Below are positions 43,283 to 52,470 of a DNA stretch of 64,000 nucleotides, in pieces; the stretch's first letter is position 1, and each line of letters starts with the position of its first letter. The DNA is from Alkalimonas cellulosilytica (GTDB lineage Bacteria; Pseudomonadota; Gammaproteobacteria; Enterobacterales; Alteromonadaceae). The translations under genes and the position numbers were made by a program. The notes beneath the pieces are model-generated. The model saw only the letters and a program-made list of their open reading frames with translations. It made no database searches and was not told the DNA's origin. The DNA is taken from NCBI RefSeq assembly GCF_036325985.1, contig NZ_JAUHLI010000007.1, positions 1 to 64,000 on the forward strand, given 5' to 3'.

Positions 43283-44200
43283 ATGATGAGTCAAGCAGCC
43301 ACGTGCAGACAACGCGTCTTGATTATTGACGATCAAAAAACCAACCTGAAAATCCTCGGGGATATCCTGCGCCAGGATGTCGATGTCATACTGGCACAAT
43401 CCGCCGAGCAAGGTTTGCGTAAAGCCATTGACTACCACCCCGATTTGATTTTGCTCGATGTATTAATGCCGGATATCAGTGGTTTCGAGCTGATTAAAAC
43501 ACTGAAGCATCAAAGTCAGACCAGCAGCATTCCAGTCATCTTTATTACCGCCTTAAATGACAGCAGTCACGAAGAACAAGGCTTGCACCTGGGCGCCTGT
43601 GACTACATTTACAAGCCGTTTCATACCGCCATTGTGCAGGCAAGGGTACGTTTGCATTTGCAATTGGCCAGGCAACGGCGGATGTTGGAGCAGTTGGCCC
43701 ACATCGATCCTCTGACCGGTATCGCTAACCGCCGTAAATACGCCCAGGTGCTTGATCTGTTCTGGCGCAGTGCGGTGCGACAGCAAAGCCCGCTAAGCAT
43801 CGTGATGCTGGATATTGATCATTTTAAAGAATACAACGACCATTACGGCCACGCAGCAGGTGACAAAATACTGCATCAGGTCGCCAACACTCTTAAAGAA
43901 AGCCTGAAGCGGCCCAATGACTTTATCGCCCGTTATGGTGGTGAAGAGTTTGTCATTCTGTTGCCTGAAAGTTCAGAAGAAGGCAGTCGTCAGCTGATTG
44001 AGCAGAGCTTGCAACAGGTCACTGATTTGCAAATCCGCCATGACTACTCCCCGGTCAGCGACATCATCACGCTGAGTGCAGGAGGTGTCAGCTGTATGCC
44101 TGCTAAGGAGCAACCACTGGAAGCAGCCATCAAACCAGCCGATGACATGCTGTACCAGGCCAAACAACAGGGCAAAAACCGGTTATGTTGGGCATCGTAA
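43283..44200 (+). CDS. Response regulator with GGDEF diguanylate cyclase domain
   Basis: Makes c-di-GMP from GTP under control of a receiver domain. The start is one of two adjacent ATGs at 43283/43286, with AAGGA at 43268; the frame is open to 43202 within the preceding gene. The 305-residue product has a receiver (VLIIDDQKTNLKILGDIL; phospho-acceptor in LILLDVLMPD; conserved lysine in YIYKPF). This is followed by a GGDEF domain (DPLTGIANRRKY, IDHFKEYNDHYGH, active site ARYGGEEF). An RxxD inhibitory site (RPND) stands five residues before GGEEF, so product feedback is expected. The nearby hybrid kinase with its HPt domain is the probable phosphate source. Confidence 0.93.
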   Translation: MMSQAATCRQRVLIIDDQKTNLKILGDILRQDVDVILAQSAEQGLRKAIDYHPDLILLDVLMPDISGFELIKTLKHQSQTSSIPVIFITALNDSSHEEQGLHLGACDYIYKPFHTAIVQARVRLHLQLARQRRMLEQLAHIDPLTGIANRRKYAQVLDLFWRSAVRQQSPLSIVMLDIDHFKEYNDHYGHAAGDKILHQVANTLKESLKRPNDFIARYGGEEFVILLPESSEEGSRQLIEQSLQQVTDLQIRHDYSPVSDIITLSAGGVSCMPAKEQPLEAAIKPADDMLYQAKQQGKNRLCWAS

Positions 44201-44211
44201 GCAGCAAAACA

Positions 44212-44235
44212 AACAGGGAGCCGAAGCTCCCTGTT
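44212..44235. terminator. Intrinsic terminator between diguanylate cyclase and efp
   Basis: AACAGGGAGC (44212-44221) pairs with GCTCCCTGTT (44226-44235). On the minus strand the loop is TTCG and TGTTTTG follows, so it mainly ends the efp transcript; the plus strand lacks a T-run. Confidence 0.7.
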
Positions 44236-44255
44236 GTACTAAACCTAACCGGTGA

Positions 44256-44816
44256 TTAGTTTTTTGCCCGGCTACGGTATTCATCGGTGCGGGTATCGAT
44301 TTCAATGCGATCACCGGTTTCCACAAAGGCAGGAACCATCAGCTCAAAACCTGTATCCAGCTTGGCTGGCTTCATCACCTTACCTGTGGTATCCCCTTTG
44401 GCAGCTGGCTCGGTATAAACCACTTCACGTACCACGATGGTAGGCAAATCAACAGAGATTGGGCGCTCACCGTAAAACACCAGGGTGCACTGCATGCCAT
44501 CACCTAAGTACTTCAGCGCACTTTCCATGTTTTCCGCTTCAACTTCGTACTGATTGTACTCTTCATCCATAAACACATACATTGGATCAGCATAGTAGGA
44601 GTAAGTGACTTCTTTGTTTTCCAGAATCACTTGCTCAAACTTATCATCAGCCCGGTACACAGTTTCAGTTCCCTGGCTATTCAGCAAGTTTTTCAGCTTC
44701 ATTTTAACCACAGCCGAGTTGCGGCCCGACTTGTTGTATTCCGCTTTTAAAATCACCATTGGCTCACTGGCAACCATAATCACCTGGCCAGCACGCAGCT
44801 CTTGAGCAGTTTTCAT
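44256..44816 (-). CDS. efp: Elongation factor P, arginine (EarP-modified) type
   Basis: Helps ribosomes form bonds at proline runs. The start at the second of two adjacent ATGs (44816) puts the tip residue of domain I at R32 (NKSGRNSAVV), as in Pseudomonas and Shewanella EF-P, where this arginine carries rhamnose. E. coli has a lysine at the equivalent place. The 186-residue protein has all three domains (KAEYNKSGRN, LPTTVV-like DLPTIVVREVVYTEPA, GDRIEIDTRTDEYRSR). The modifying enzyme gene earP lies 22 bases upstream on the same strand. Confidence 0.96.
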   Translation of the reverse strand: MKTAQELRAGQVIMVASEPMVILKAEYNKSGRNSAVVKMKLKNLLNSQGTETVYRADDKFEQVILENKEVTYSYYADPMYVFMDEEYNQYEVEAENMESALKYLGDGMQCTLVFYGERPISVDLPTIVVREVVYTEPAAKGDTTGKVMKPAKLDTGFELMVPAFVETGDRIEIDTRTDEYRSRAKN

Positions 44817-44837
44817 CATAATAGTAGTTTCTTCTTA

Positions 44838-46004
44838 CTAGGAAAAATTTGGCGTTAGTATAAATTTATTTTCAACAAAACGCACCAGATTCTTTGCCAG
44901 ATCCTGCTGTTTGCACTGTTCAGTTCGCCAATTCAGGCAATGCTGCTGCCACTGAGGCATGACCTCGACCAGGCGCTGCCAGGGGGGAACAAGTTCACTT
45001 TGCTGATTCCAGTGCAACCAAAACTGCCACAGAGCTTGCTGCAAAGATGCAGGCATCTGTTGTGAGAAGAGTTGCCAAAATGCCCTTAACTTATCCAGGT
45101 GGGCTTCTTCGGCCTGGCGATACAGTTGCCAAACAAAGGGCTTGCCCGCCCAGATGGCACGTACCAGTGAGTCCTCCCCCCGTACAAAGTTGATATCCGC
45201 GCACCAGAGCAATTGATCAAACTGCAACTGACTTATAAAGGGAAGTAGCTGCAGCCTGAGGTTGCCGATGCTGAACGAGCGGTCTTTTGCAAGCTGCGGT
45301 ATCAAGGTGCGTAGTTCAATTGCCAGGGCCCCTTCAGGCACCAGACAAAGTTGTTCATACTCCTGCTGGCCCCAGGCCGTAAGCAAGGACAGCAATTCGT
45401 GATGACTGTAGGCAAAGAGGCAGATCAGTTGCTGGTAACGCTCGGGATGCTGAATGCCCAGCTCAGCTAACAGCTGGCTCTTTCCATCGAGTTCCAGCCA
45501 GTTGCTTCTGTTTTCCAGTAAATGATGTTCCCGCAATAAACCACCGGTACCCGGCACAAAGCCGGGAAAGAAAAAGTGTTTTTGCAGCGGCAATTGCGGA
45601 TGGGGGGATGGCAACGCATGGCAGTCGAGCACCCAATTCTCAGCCGATAAATACTCCAGATTTAACCAGACAGGTTTTGGCTGGGCTGCAGCCATCATGT
45701 CTAAATACCATGGTGGCAAATCGCAGGCAAAAGCCTCTATCACGACTTCAGCACAGCCGTTCAGCTTTGCGTACCCAGTCTCATCAGACCCCCAATGCAT
45801 CACCTCAATGCCGTTACATAATCTCTGCCTGGCGAGCTCGGGCTGAATGTCAGCGCAAATACGCTGAAAGCAGTGCAAATCATCCACCCAAAGCCGAACC
45901 TGGCAATGATGCTCTGTGCGCAACTGCTGCGCTAAGCGCCAGCAAATACCAATATCACCAAAGTTATCAATCACCCTGCAAAAAATATCCCAGCGCACCT
46001 TCAA
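44838..46004 (-). CDS. earP: EF-P arginine-32 rhamnosyltransferase EarP
   Basis: A GT-B glycosyltransferase that moves rhamnose from dTDP-rhamnose to R32 of EF-P. The 388-residue protein (DUF2331) shows the family start WDIFCRVIDNFGDIGICWRLAQQL, the VIEAFACDLP block, FPGF.PGTGGLLRE and the nucleotide-sugar site region CADINFVRGEDSLVRAIWAGKPFVWQLYRQAEEAHLDKL. It starts with TTG at 46004, overlapping the stop of the small membrane-protein gene (TTGA), so translation is coupled. A dTDP-rhamnose pathway must exist elsewhere in the genome. Confidence 0.95.
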   Translation of the reverse strand: MKVRWDIFCRVIDNFGDIGICWRLAQQLRTEHHCQVRLWVDDLHCFQRICADIQPELARQRLCNGIEVMHWGSDETGYAKLNGCAEVVIEAFACDLPPWYLDMMAAAQPKPVWLNLEYLSAENWVLDCHALPSPHPQLPLQKHFFFPGFVPGTGGLLREHHLLENRSNWLELDGKSQLLAELGIQHPERYQQLICLFAYSHHELLSLLTAWGQQEYEQLCLVPEGALAIELRTLIPQLAKDRSFSIGNLRLQLLPFISQLQFDQLLWCADINFVRGEDSLVRAIWAGKPFVWQLYRQAEEAHLDKLRAFWQLFSQQMPASLQQALWQFWLHWNQQSELVPPWQRLVEVMPQWQQHCLNWRTEQCKQQDLAKNLVRFVENKFILTPNFS

Positions 46005-46375
46005 TGCCCCACGACCAGACGCAGCAAAGCGCCACCAGCAACCCGCAGTGCAAGCACCATAATGGCCAACCAGATCAAGCTGGTCAGCACGGCGAGCAGT
46101 GAGTAACCAAAACGGAGCAAACGAATTTTAAGTCGCTGAAAAAAGCCAGACTGGCCATCCAGCACAGGAACCGGCCTGGTAAATAACTTGATGATCAATA
46201 AACAGCCAAGCAGCGCCAGCATCAGCAGTAACCAGAACAGCACTGAGCTTTGATGCGGCCGATCTGCCCCTGCCAGCTGCCAGAAAAACAGCAGGCCCGA
46301 TGCAACTGCCATCAATACAATCAACCAGAAAGCGGGATTGAGAAAGGTAGCAATTCGATGATAGAAATTCAGCAT
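46001..46375 (-). CDS. Unknown small membrane protein, operon with earP
   Basis: A 124-residue protein starting at 46375 (MLNFYHRIATFLNPAFW), with AAGGACC upstream; the longer frame to 46471 overlaps the preceding gene and is unlikely. There are three hydrophobic segments: WLIVLMAVASGLLFFWQLA, VLFWLLLMLALLGCLLIIKLF, and the C-terminal SLLAVLTSLIWLAIMVLALRVA. I do not recognise a family. It overlaps the earP start, so the two are expressed together, but a functional link is not obvious. Confidence 0.6.
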   Translation of the reverse strand: MLNFYHRIATFLNPAFWLIVLMAVASGLLFFWQLAGADRPHQSSVLFWLLLMLALLGCLLIIKLFTRPVPVLDGQSGFFQRLKIRLLRFGYSLLAVLTSLIWLAIMVLALRVAGGALLRLVVGH

Positions 46376-46397
46376 AGTTAAGGTCCTTTCACTAGTG

Positions 46398-46928
46398 CTA
46401 AGCGCGTTGTGTTGGCTGATGCAACGGAGGATACAGAGCCAGTAAACCTGAGTCACCCTGCATATCACCAATCACCCACACCTGTTCAAAAGGATGCGAT
46501 TTCGGTAAGTGAAGTTTCGGAAAATGCGCCAGCATCTCTTCTTTAGTCCACAACGGGTTAGCATTGCGGATTACCAGCCAGACCCGTTCACTGTCGTAAC
46601 TTTTCTCGGCTTTGCTGGCCAGTAAGCTGTTTAATGCAGCGACCAGTCTGGCTTCTGCCGGCATCCGCATCAACTGCAGCAACTCGCGGTGGGTATGAGC
46701 GCTCAACTCTCGCCCAAGAATATGCATGGCTTCAGCTTCACTGCCATACAGGTGTGCAATTTCTAAATCCAGTTTTTGGTCGTCGTAGTAACAGGAAACA
46801 TCTGGCCGGCGCGGGGCATTGTGCCAGATGTGGCGCATGGTGATACCAAAACGCCGCTCATACAAACGCATAAAAATGCGGGCTGCCTCGTGTTCCAGCT
46901 CTATTTTTTCGTCCCGACCGGACACCAT
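46398..46928 (-). CDS. Unknown soluble protein with PD-(D/E)xK-like motif order
   Basis: A 176-residue protein with an acidic first helix (EKIELEHEAARIFMRLYERRFG), then PRRPDVSCYYDDQKLDLEIAHLYG. E14, P42-D43 and E56 follow the order of a PD-(D/E)xK nuclease core, but the final lysine is replaced (LEIA). The rest has SERVWLVIRNANPLWTKEEML and FEQVWVIGDM. The motif match may be a structural relic rather than a nuclease. The ATG at 46928 begins MVSGRDEK. It lies 22 bases upstream of the small membrane-protein gene and is probably the first gene of this four-gene operon ending in efp. Confidence 0.6.
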   Translation of the reverse strand: MVSGRDEKIELEHEAARIFMRLYERRFGITMRHIWHNAPRRPDVSCYYDDQKLDLEIAHLYGSEAEAMHILGRELSAHTHRELLQLMRMPAEARLVAALNSLLASKAEKSYDSERVWLVIRNANPLWTKEEMLAHFPKLHLPKSHPFEQVWVIGDMQGDSGLLALYPPLHQPTQRA

Positions 46929-47125
46929 TCACTTGCCTCCATCGCCTCTTGCCTGCCTGGTTACCAGATCAGCTGCGCCAAAGTTTGACTAAGCATTTCA
47001 AAATAGTACGCAATTTTCCCTCGCTCGACTAGGCTTAAAGGCAGGTCACCTCACCAAACAACCTTTAACTCTAGCTTGTGAGGTGCCTGTTCAATCCGAT
47101 CCATACTTGAATCAGGGAGAAAAAG

Positions 47126-47326
47126 ATGCAACGTATTATTGGCATAGCCGCCCTTGTCGCCGGTGCTATTTTACTTTACTTTGCTTACACCGAATACAAC
47201 TCAACGGCCTCGCAAATCACCGAGGCGATTACTGGTAACCCAACTGACAACACCGTGCTGTACCTGATCGGCGGTGTGGTCGCTGTCATCATCGGTTTGG
47301 GATTACTGCTAAGAAAAGGTCGCTAA
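47126..47326 (+). CDS. DUF3185 family small membrane protein
   Basis: A 66-residue protein with two hydrophobic helices (IIGIAALVAGAILLYFAYTEY and TVLYLIGGVVAVIIGLGLLL) and a short polar hairpin (STASQITEAITGNPTDN) between them. This layout and the TGNPTDNT-like loop match the DUF3185 family of marine and soil proteobacteria, of unknown role. GGGAG lies eight bases before the ATG. It is monocistronic, and a bidirectional terminator follows. Confidence 0.82.
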   Translation: MQRIIGIAALVAGAILLYFAYTEYNSTASQITEAITGNPTDNTVLYLIGGVVAVIIGLGLLLRKGR

Positions 47327-47382
47327 ATAGCCCTACAGGCTGCCGCACCTATTTTTTGCCGAGGTTATGGCTACCAAAACAG

Positions 47383-47407
47383 AAGGGCCATCCGATGGAT
47401 GGCCCTT
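47383..47407. terminator. Bidirectional terminator between DUF3185 gene and glnS
   Basis: AAGGGCCATCC (47383-47393) pairs with GGATGGCCCTT (47397-47407) over a GAT loop. The convergent genes on both sides end near it. Confidence 0.8.
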
Positions 47408-47427
47408 TCTCTTAGGCGTGTCCGCGC

Positions 47428-49092
47428 TTAAAACGCGTCAGACCAACTGTCCCGCAAACCGACGGTACGGTTAAATACCAACTGTTCTTTGGTTGAGTCT
47501 TTACTATCCGCGCAGTAGTACCCTTCCCGCTCAAATTGATAGGCTTGCCCGGCAACAGCATGCTGCAAAGAAGGCTCTACCCAGCCTTGCTTCACCAGCA
47601 ACGACTCTGGGTTCACAGACAACAAAAAGTCATCTTCAGCGGCAGGATTTGGCACACTGAACAGGCGATCATAGACCCGAAACTCGGCGGCTTTGGCCTG
47701 GCTGGCTTCCACCCAATGGATCACACCACGTACTTTGCGACCATCGGCCGGATTTTCACCAAGCGTTTCCGGCAGATAACTACACAATAGTTCTACGACC
47801 TCACCATCGGCATTTTTAACCACTTCGTCGGCTTGAATCACATAGGCATTGCGCAGCCGTACACAACCGCCGGTGACCAAACGCTTGTATTTTTTGTTGG
47901 CCTCCTCCCGAAAGTCGGCCTGATCAATATACACTACTTTACCAAAGGGTAACTTGCGCTGCCCCAGGCTATCATCATTAGGATGGTTGGCTACATCCAG
48001 CCACTGCAGCTCGCCATCCGGGTAATTGGTAATCGTGACTTTCAGCGGTTCCAGCACCGCCATGGCACGAGGTGCCCGCACATTCAAATCATCCCGGATG
48101 CACGACTCTAGCGCACTTAGTTCAATGATGTTGTCCTGCTTGGTGACACCAATGCGTTTGGCAAACTCACGAATCGACTCCGGTGTGTAACCGCGACGAC
48201 GCAAACCGGCAATGGTCGGCATGCGCGGATCATCCCAACCCTGCACCACTTGCTTTTCTACCAGAGTTTGCAGCTTGCGCTTACTCATCACCGTGTATTC
48301 CAGATTCAAGCGGGAAAACTCAATCTGCTGCGGATGACAATCAATGCTGATGTTGTCCAGGATCCAGTCGTACAGGCGGCGGTTGTCCTGAAACTCAAGC
48401 GTACAGAGCGAGTGCGTAATGCCTTCCAGTGCATCCGAAATGCAGTGGGTAAAATCGTACATCGGGTAGATGCACCATTTATCGCCAGTCTGATGATGAT
48501 GAGCAAACTTCACCCGGTAAATCACCGGATCGCGCATGCAGATAAAAGGCGAACTCATATCAATCTTGGCCCGCAGTGAGCACTCACCTTCTTTAAAACC
48601 ACCGGCACGCATTTTTTCAAACAAGGCCAGGTTCTCTTCCGGCGTGGTATCGCGGCTTGGGCTGTGCTTACCCGGCTTGGTGAGACTACCCCGGTACTCC
48701 CGCATTTCTTCAGCATTTAAGAAACACACATAAGCCAGGCCTTTTTGAATCAGTTCAACGGCAAAGCCGTACAATTGATCAAAGTAGTCCGACGAATAAT
48801 GCACCGGCTCTTGCCAGTCAAACCCCAGCCATTTCACATCCTGCTGGATGGAATGAACAAAGTCGATGTTCTCTTTTTCCGGGTTGGTGTCATCAAAGCG
48901 CAGATTGCAACTGCCCTGATAATCCGCAGCAATGCCAAAATTTAAACAAATCGATTTTGCATGGCCAATATGCAAAAAACCATTGGGCTCGGGTGGAAAA
49001 CGGGTATGCACCGAGTTGTGCTTGCCGCTGGCTAAATCTTTATCGATGATTTGACGAATAAAATTACTGGGGCGATGATCTACGTCCGCCAT
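47428..49092 (-). CDS. glnS: Glutaminyl-tRNA synthetase
   Basis: Charges tRNA-Gln directly. The 554-residue protein has the normal gammaproteobacterial length. It shows the HIGH motif PPEPNGFLHIGHAKS near residue 34, the tRNA-interacting LRFDDTNPEKE and the class I second motif VMSKRKL near residue 270. The C-terminal anticodon-binding beta-barrels contain FREEANKKYKRLVTGGCVRLRNAYVI. It is monocistronic and divergent from a TonB-dependent receptor gene, with a 304-base gap between the starts. Confidence 0.98.
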   Translation of the reverse strand: MADVDHRPSNFIRQIIDKDLASGKHNSVHTRFPPEPNGFLHIGHAKSICLNFGIAADYQGSCNLRFDDTNPEKENIDFVHSIQQDVKWLGFDWQEPVHYSSDYFDQLYGFAVELIQKGLAYVCFLNAEEMREYRGSLTKPGKHSPSRDTTPEENLALFEKMRAGGFKEGECSLRAKIDMSSPFICMRDPVIYRVKFAHHHQTGDKWCIYPMYDFTHCISDALEGITHSLCTLEFQDNRRLYDWILDNISIDCHPQQIEFSRLNLEYTVMSKRKLQTLVEKQVVQGWDDPRMPTIAGLRRRGYTPESIREFAKRIGVTKQDNIIELSALESCIRDDLNVRAPRAMAVLEPLKVTITNYPDGELQWLDVANHPNDDSLGQRKLPFGKVVYIDQADFREEANKKYKRLVTGGCVRLRNAYVIQADEVVKNADGEVVELLCSYLPETLGENPADGRKVRGVIHWVEASQAKAAEFRVYDRLFSVPNPAAEDDFLLSVNPESLLVKQGWVEPSLQHAVAGQAYQFEREGYYCADSKDSTKEQLVFNRTVGLRDSWSDAF

Positions 49093-49396
49093 AATGAGTC
49101 AGGTCCTCTGAATTGCACTTTATCGTAAGATGCTAAAAATTTTCGCTATTATAGCATTGGAAAACCAAGCTGCTAGCACTCCGGTTAATCTTTATGATAG
49201 GCAATAATATTCAATGCCTTACGGGTCATTAGTACAGGATAAAACCCAGGTGTTAACACATATTAGCTACTTTTTAATTTGACCTGTGACTATTGAAGTG
49301 GCTAGTATCATAGAGTGTTTGCTTTACACTGCACATCAAATCTTATTTAGAAAAAATTAAAAAAGTCTGTTCACAAGGCTTCCTGGGAGTTACCAC
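49093..49396. other. Divergent intergenic region of glnS and TonB receptor
   Basis: The 304 bases contain no credible gene. The plus-strand promoter TTGACC-18-TAGTAT lies at 49279-49308, about 90 bases before the receptor start. The stretch is AT-rich. No further repeats or operators were recognised. Confidence 0.5.
49279..49308 (+). promoter_or_regulatory. Candidate sigma-70 promoter of the TonB receptor
   Basis: TTGACC (49279-49284) and TAGTAT (49303-49308) are separated by 18 bases. Confidence 0.5.
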
Positions 49397-52336
49397 ATGT
49401 TTATCCAAAATAAGACCAATAAAGCCGTGCAGCTTGCGCTAGCTTTTGGTGCAGCTTCGCTGCTCGCTGTGCCAGCTGCAGTCTCAGCTGAAACTGAAGA
49501 AAACCAAGAGGCAACCGAAATTCGCCCAGAGCGTATTCAGGTTGTCGGTTCGCGTATCCGTACCGATGGTATTGATAGTGCCACTCCGATTGAGATTATC
49601 AGCTCTGAAATTGTTGCTTCGCAAGGTTTAACCACCGTAGGTGAGTTATTGCGAACTGCGACTGTTGCCAGTGGTTCTAACCAGCTGGTTTCTGCCATGT
49701 CTGTCGGTTCAGTGACCGAAGGTGGTGCAGGTAACGAGTCGATTTCCATGCGTGGCCTTGGAGCCAACCGTACTCTGGTTCTGTTAAACGGCCGTCGGGC
49801 TGGTCCTGCCGGCACCCGTGGTCAGGTCAATGCCTTCGATATGAATGCTTTGCCGGTATCCATTGTTGAGCGCGTTGAAGTCCTCAAAGATGGTGCCTCT
49901 TCCCTGTATGGCTCAGATGCAGTTGCCGGTGTAATCAACATCATTACCAAACGTGGTGATGACTCCAGCGTTAACTTCAGCATGAACCAGCCGTTTGAGT
50001 CCGGTGGCGAGCGTTTCCGGATTGATGCGACCTATGGCAAAACATTTGATCGTGGCTCATTCCGGGTCGTTGCAGATTACCGGTACGACAAAGAGTTAGC
50101 CCGTGGCGACCGTAAACACTTTGATTGCAGCGAGCGCTACATTTTTACCGCAGATGGCAGTGAGCGGCTGGATCCAATCGATCCGCGCACCGGTCAAATC
50201 CACTGTAGTGATCTGCCTTACGGCATGTGGCTATGGAATGCCGGTGCGGGTAACTACCTGGCAACCATCAACTCTTTCGATTATGATGGCCTCCATGCAG
50301 CTGCTGGTCGTACTCCATACACAGCAGTTAATCCTGGTGATATTTCCACGCCAAATGGCTGGTACCCGGTGGGTTACGATGCCGAATCCGATGGCTGGCT
50401 GGATACAAACCATCCGTTTCTTCGTCTGGCGACAATGAACCCGGAGAATAAGGTTGCTTCTGTTTATGGCCAGTTTAATTACGATTTGACTGACAACATT
50501 TCTTTTTACTCCGAGTTAATGCACAACCGTCGTCAAACCACCATCAATGGTTATCGCCAGTTCTGGGAACCCTTTATTCCTGCCTGGTTCGGCTTAGTTG
50601 ACGGTTGGGATGGTGATGTATACCTCGATCCGACCACAGTGACCGATCATTCTGGTAACGTCACCACCATCAATTACACCCGTGGTGTGATTGGTTTTGA
50701 AGGCAGCTTGGGCGATTGGGACTGGGACGTCAGTTATCAGCGCAGCCTAAACCGTGGTAACTACGATACCAAGATTATCTTGGAAGATGCGTTGGTGATG
50801 GCTTCTGATGCGATCTGGGGCGACCCGTGTGAAGGCGAGTTTACACCTATTTCGAATCGCCCTTGCTACGCAGTACCATTCTTCGATCCAGAATACATTC
50901 GTGGTAACCACAACCAGCAAACCAAGGACTTCCTGTACGGGATGGACTATGGCCGTACCATCTACAAACAAGACACCCTGGATGCTTACATCACAGGTGA
51001 TGTGTTTGAATTGCCCGCGGGCAGCATTGCAACCGCAGTTGGTTTAGCGTATCAAACGGATGAAATCAAAGATACTCCCGGAGAAAATACCCTGGCCAAT
51101 AACTCCTGGGGTATGACCGGTGCTGGTGTGACAGCTGGTAAATCCAACACCAAAGCGGTGTATGGTGAGGTAAAAATTCCGCTATTGAATGATCTGCCGC
51201 TGGTAGAGTTCATGGAACTGACTGCATCTGCCCGTTACACCGATGTTTCTACCTATGGTAGCGGCACGACCTACAAAGCCGGTTTATTCTGGGAAATTGG
51301 CCAGGGCTTTAGTTTGCGTGCTGGCCGTGGTACCTCCTTCCGTGCACCAGCCTTGTTTGAGCTGTTCCTGGACAACCAGACCAGTTTCTTTGATCAGCGT
51401 AACGATCCATGCTGGAACTGGGGCGCACGGGAAGATGATGGCAGCATCAATCCAAACGTAGCAGCGAACTGTGCTGCCGATGGTGTTCCTCGTGATTATG
51501 CGCAGGACTTTGGTTCAGGTACTCAGATCACCGGTGGTGGTGCTGGTGTGCTTGAAGCAGAAACATCCGTATCCAAAAATATCGGCTTAGTCTACACCAG
51601 TCGCAACAATGTGTTTGCAGCGTCCATGGATTACTACGATGTCGTCATTGATGATCAAGTATCGGATGTTGGTGGTATCAACGTACTGAACCTGTGTTAT
51701 GCCTCTGAAAACTTTGGTAATGAGCCATTCTGTGACCAGGTAACTCGTCGTCCGGGTACCGGTGGTGACTGGGGTATCGATACAGTTCGTGGTGGTTACG
51801 TGAACGTAGCACAGCAAAAAGTTCGCGGTGTCGACTTCGTGCTGTCCTACAATGACGACACGCCATTTGGTCACCTGCGTATGACACTGAACCACTCACT
51901 GCAAATTGAGCGTTCGTTCAAGCAGTTCCCAGACAGTGATCCTATCCAGTACATCGGTCGTTTGGGTAATCCGCGTCATTCAGGTACGCTTTACAACACC
52001 TTACGCCGTGATGACTGGACCTTCAACTGGAACATCACCTACTACAGCAAAGTAAACGATTACGATCGCTTTGCAGATGGTCCGTTCTTCAACTACCGTG
52101 GCACGCCAGCGCGTCGGGTATTTGAAGCACCAACCACCATCTACCACACCTTCTCAGCCAGCACTGGCTTTGATAATGGTCTGGATCTGACTGTGGGTGT
52201 CGCTAACGCCTTCGATAAGAAGCCGCCTGTAACTAGTACTTCATCTGCTATTGCCAACGTTGGTAATGCGCTGTTGTACTCACAGTACGATCAGTTTGGC
52301 CGTCGTGTCTTTATGAACTTGTCGTACAACTTCTAA
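49397..52336 (+). CDS. Large TonB-dependent outer-membrane receptor
   Basis: A 979-residue receptor. The signal peptide is KAVQLALAFGAASLLAVPAAVSAE. The TonB box is RIQVVGSRIRTDG. The plug contains SISMRGLGANRTLVLLNGRRAGPAG and IVERVEVLKDGASSLYGSDAVAGVINIITKRG, typical of the large polymer- or peptide-uptake receptors of Alteromonadales and Xanthomonadales. The barrel ends in FMNLSYNF, with the expected terminal aromatic residue. GGGAG lies before the ATG. It stands alone with its own terminator, so the substrate cannot be read from neighbours. Several cysteines in the loops (CNWGAREDDG region and CYASENFGNEPFCDQ) may form disulfides. Confidence 0.93.
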   Translation: MFIQNKTNKAVQLALAFGAASLLAVPAAVSAETEENQEATEIRPERIQVVGSRIRTDGIDSATPIEIISSEIVASQGLTTVGELLRTATVASGSNQLVSAMSVGSVTEGGAGNESISMRGLGANRTLVLLNGRRAGPAGTRGQVNAFDMNALPVSIVERVEVLKDGASSLYGSDAVAGVINIITKRGDDSSVNFSMNQPFESGGERFRIDATYGKTFDRGSFRVVADYRYDKELARGDRKHFDCSERYIFTADGSERLDPIDPRTGQIHCSDLPYGMWLWNAGAGNYLATINSFDYDGLHAAAGRTPYTAVNPGDISTPNGWYPVGYDAESDGWLDTNHPFLRLATMNPENKVASVYGQFNYDLTDNISFYSELMHNRRQTTINGYRQFWEPFIPAWFGLVDGWDGDVYLDPTTVTDHSGNVTTINYTRGVIGFEGSLGDWDWDVSYQRSLNRGNYDTKIILEDALVMASDAIWGDPCEGEFTPISNRPCYAVPFFDPEYIRGNHNQQTKDFLYGMDYGRTIYKQDTLDAYITGDVFELPAGSIATAVGLAYQTDEIKDTPGENTLANNSWGMTGAGVTAGKSNTKAVYGEVKIPLLNDLPLVEFMELTASARYTDVSTYGSGTTYKAGLFWEIGQGFSLRAGRGTSFRAPALFELFLDNQTSFFDQRNDPCWNWGAREDDGSINPNVAANCAADGVPRDYAQDFGSGTQITGGGAGVLEAETSVSKNIGLVYTSRNNVFAASMDYYDVVIDDQVSDVGGINVLNLCYASENFGNEPFCDQVTRRPGTGGDWGIDTVRGGYVNVAQQKVRGVDFVLSYNDDTPFGHLRMTLNHSLQIERSFKQFPDSDPIQYIGRLGNPRHSGTLYNTLRRDDWTFNWNITYYSKVNDYDRFADGPFFNYRGTPARRVFEAPTTIYHTFSASTGFDNGLDLTVGVANAFDKKPPVTSTSSAIANVGNALLYSQYDQFGRRVFMNLSYNF

Positions 52337-52359
52337 AGGTTGTATAGCAGTAACTATAA

Positions 52360-52384
52360 AACCAGCCTTCGGGCTGGTTTTTTA
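52360..52384 (+). terminator. Intrinsic terminator of the TonB receptor gene
   Basis: AACCAGCC (52360-52367) pairs with GGCTGGTT (52372-52379) around a TTCG tetraloop, followed by T residues. Confidence 0.9.
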
Positions 52385-52424
52385 TTGTTGCTTATAAAAT
52401 AAACCACGAACAGAAGAGATAAAA

Positions 52425-52448
52425 AAACCCGCTGCAAGCAGCGGGTTT
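52425..52448. terminator. Intrinsic terminator of the sdh-suc transcript
   Basis: AAACCCGCTG pairs with CAGCGGGTTT over a CAAG loop. T-runs stand on both sides, so it works in either direction; on the minus strand it ends the transcript after sucD. Confidence 0.88.
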
Positions 52449-52470
52449 TTATTCGAGGCAGAAAATCAGC

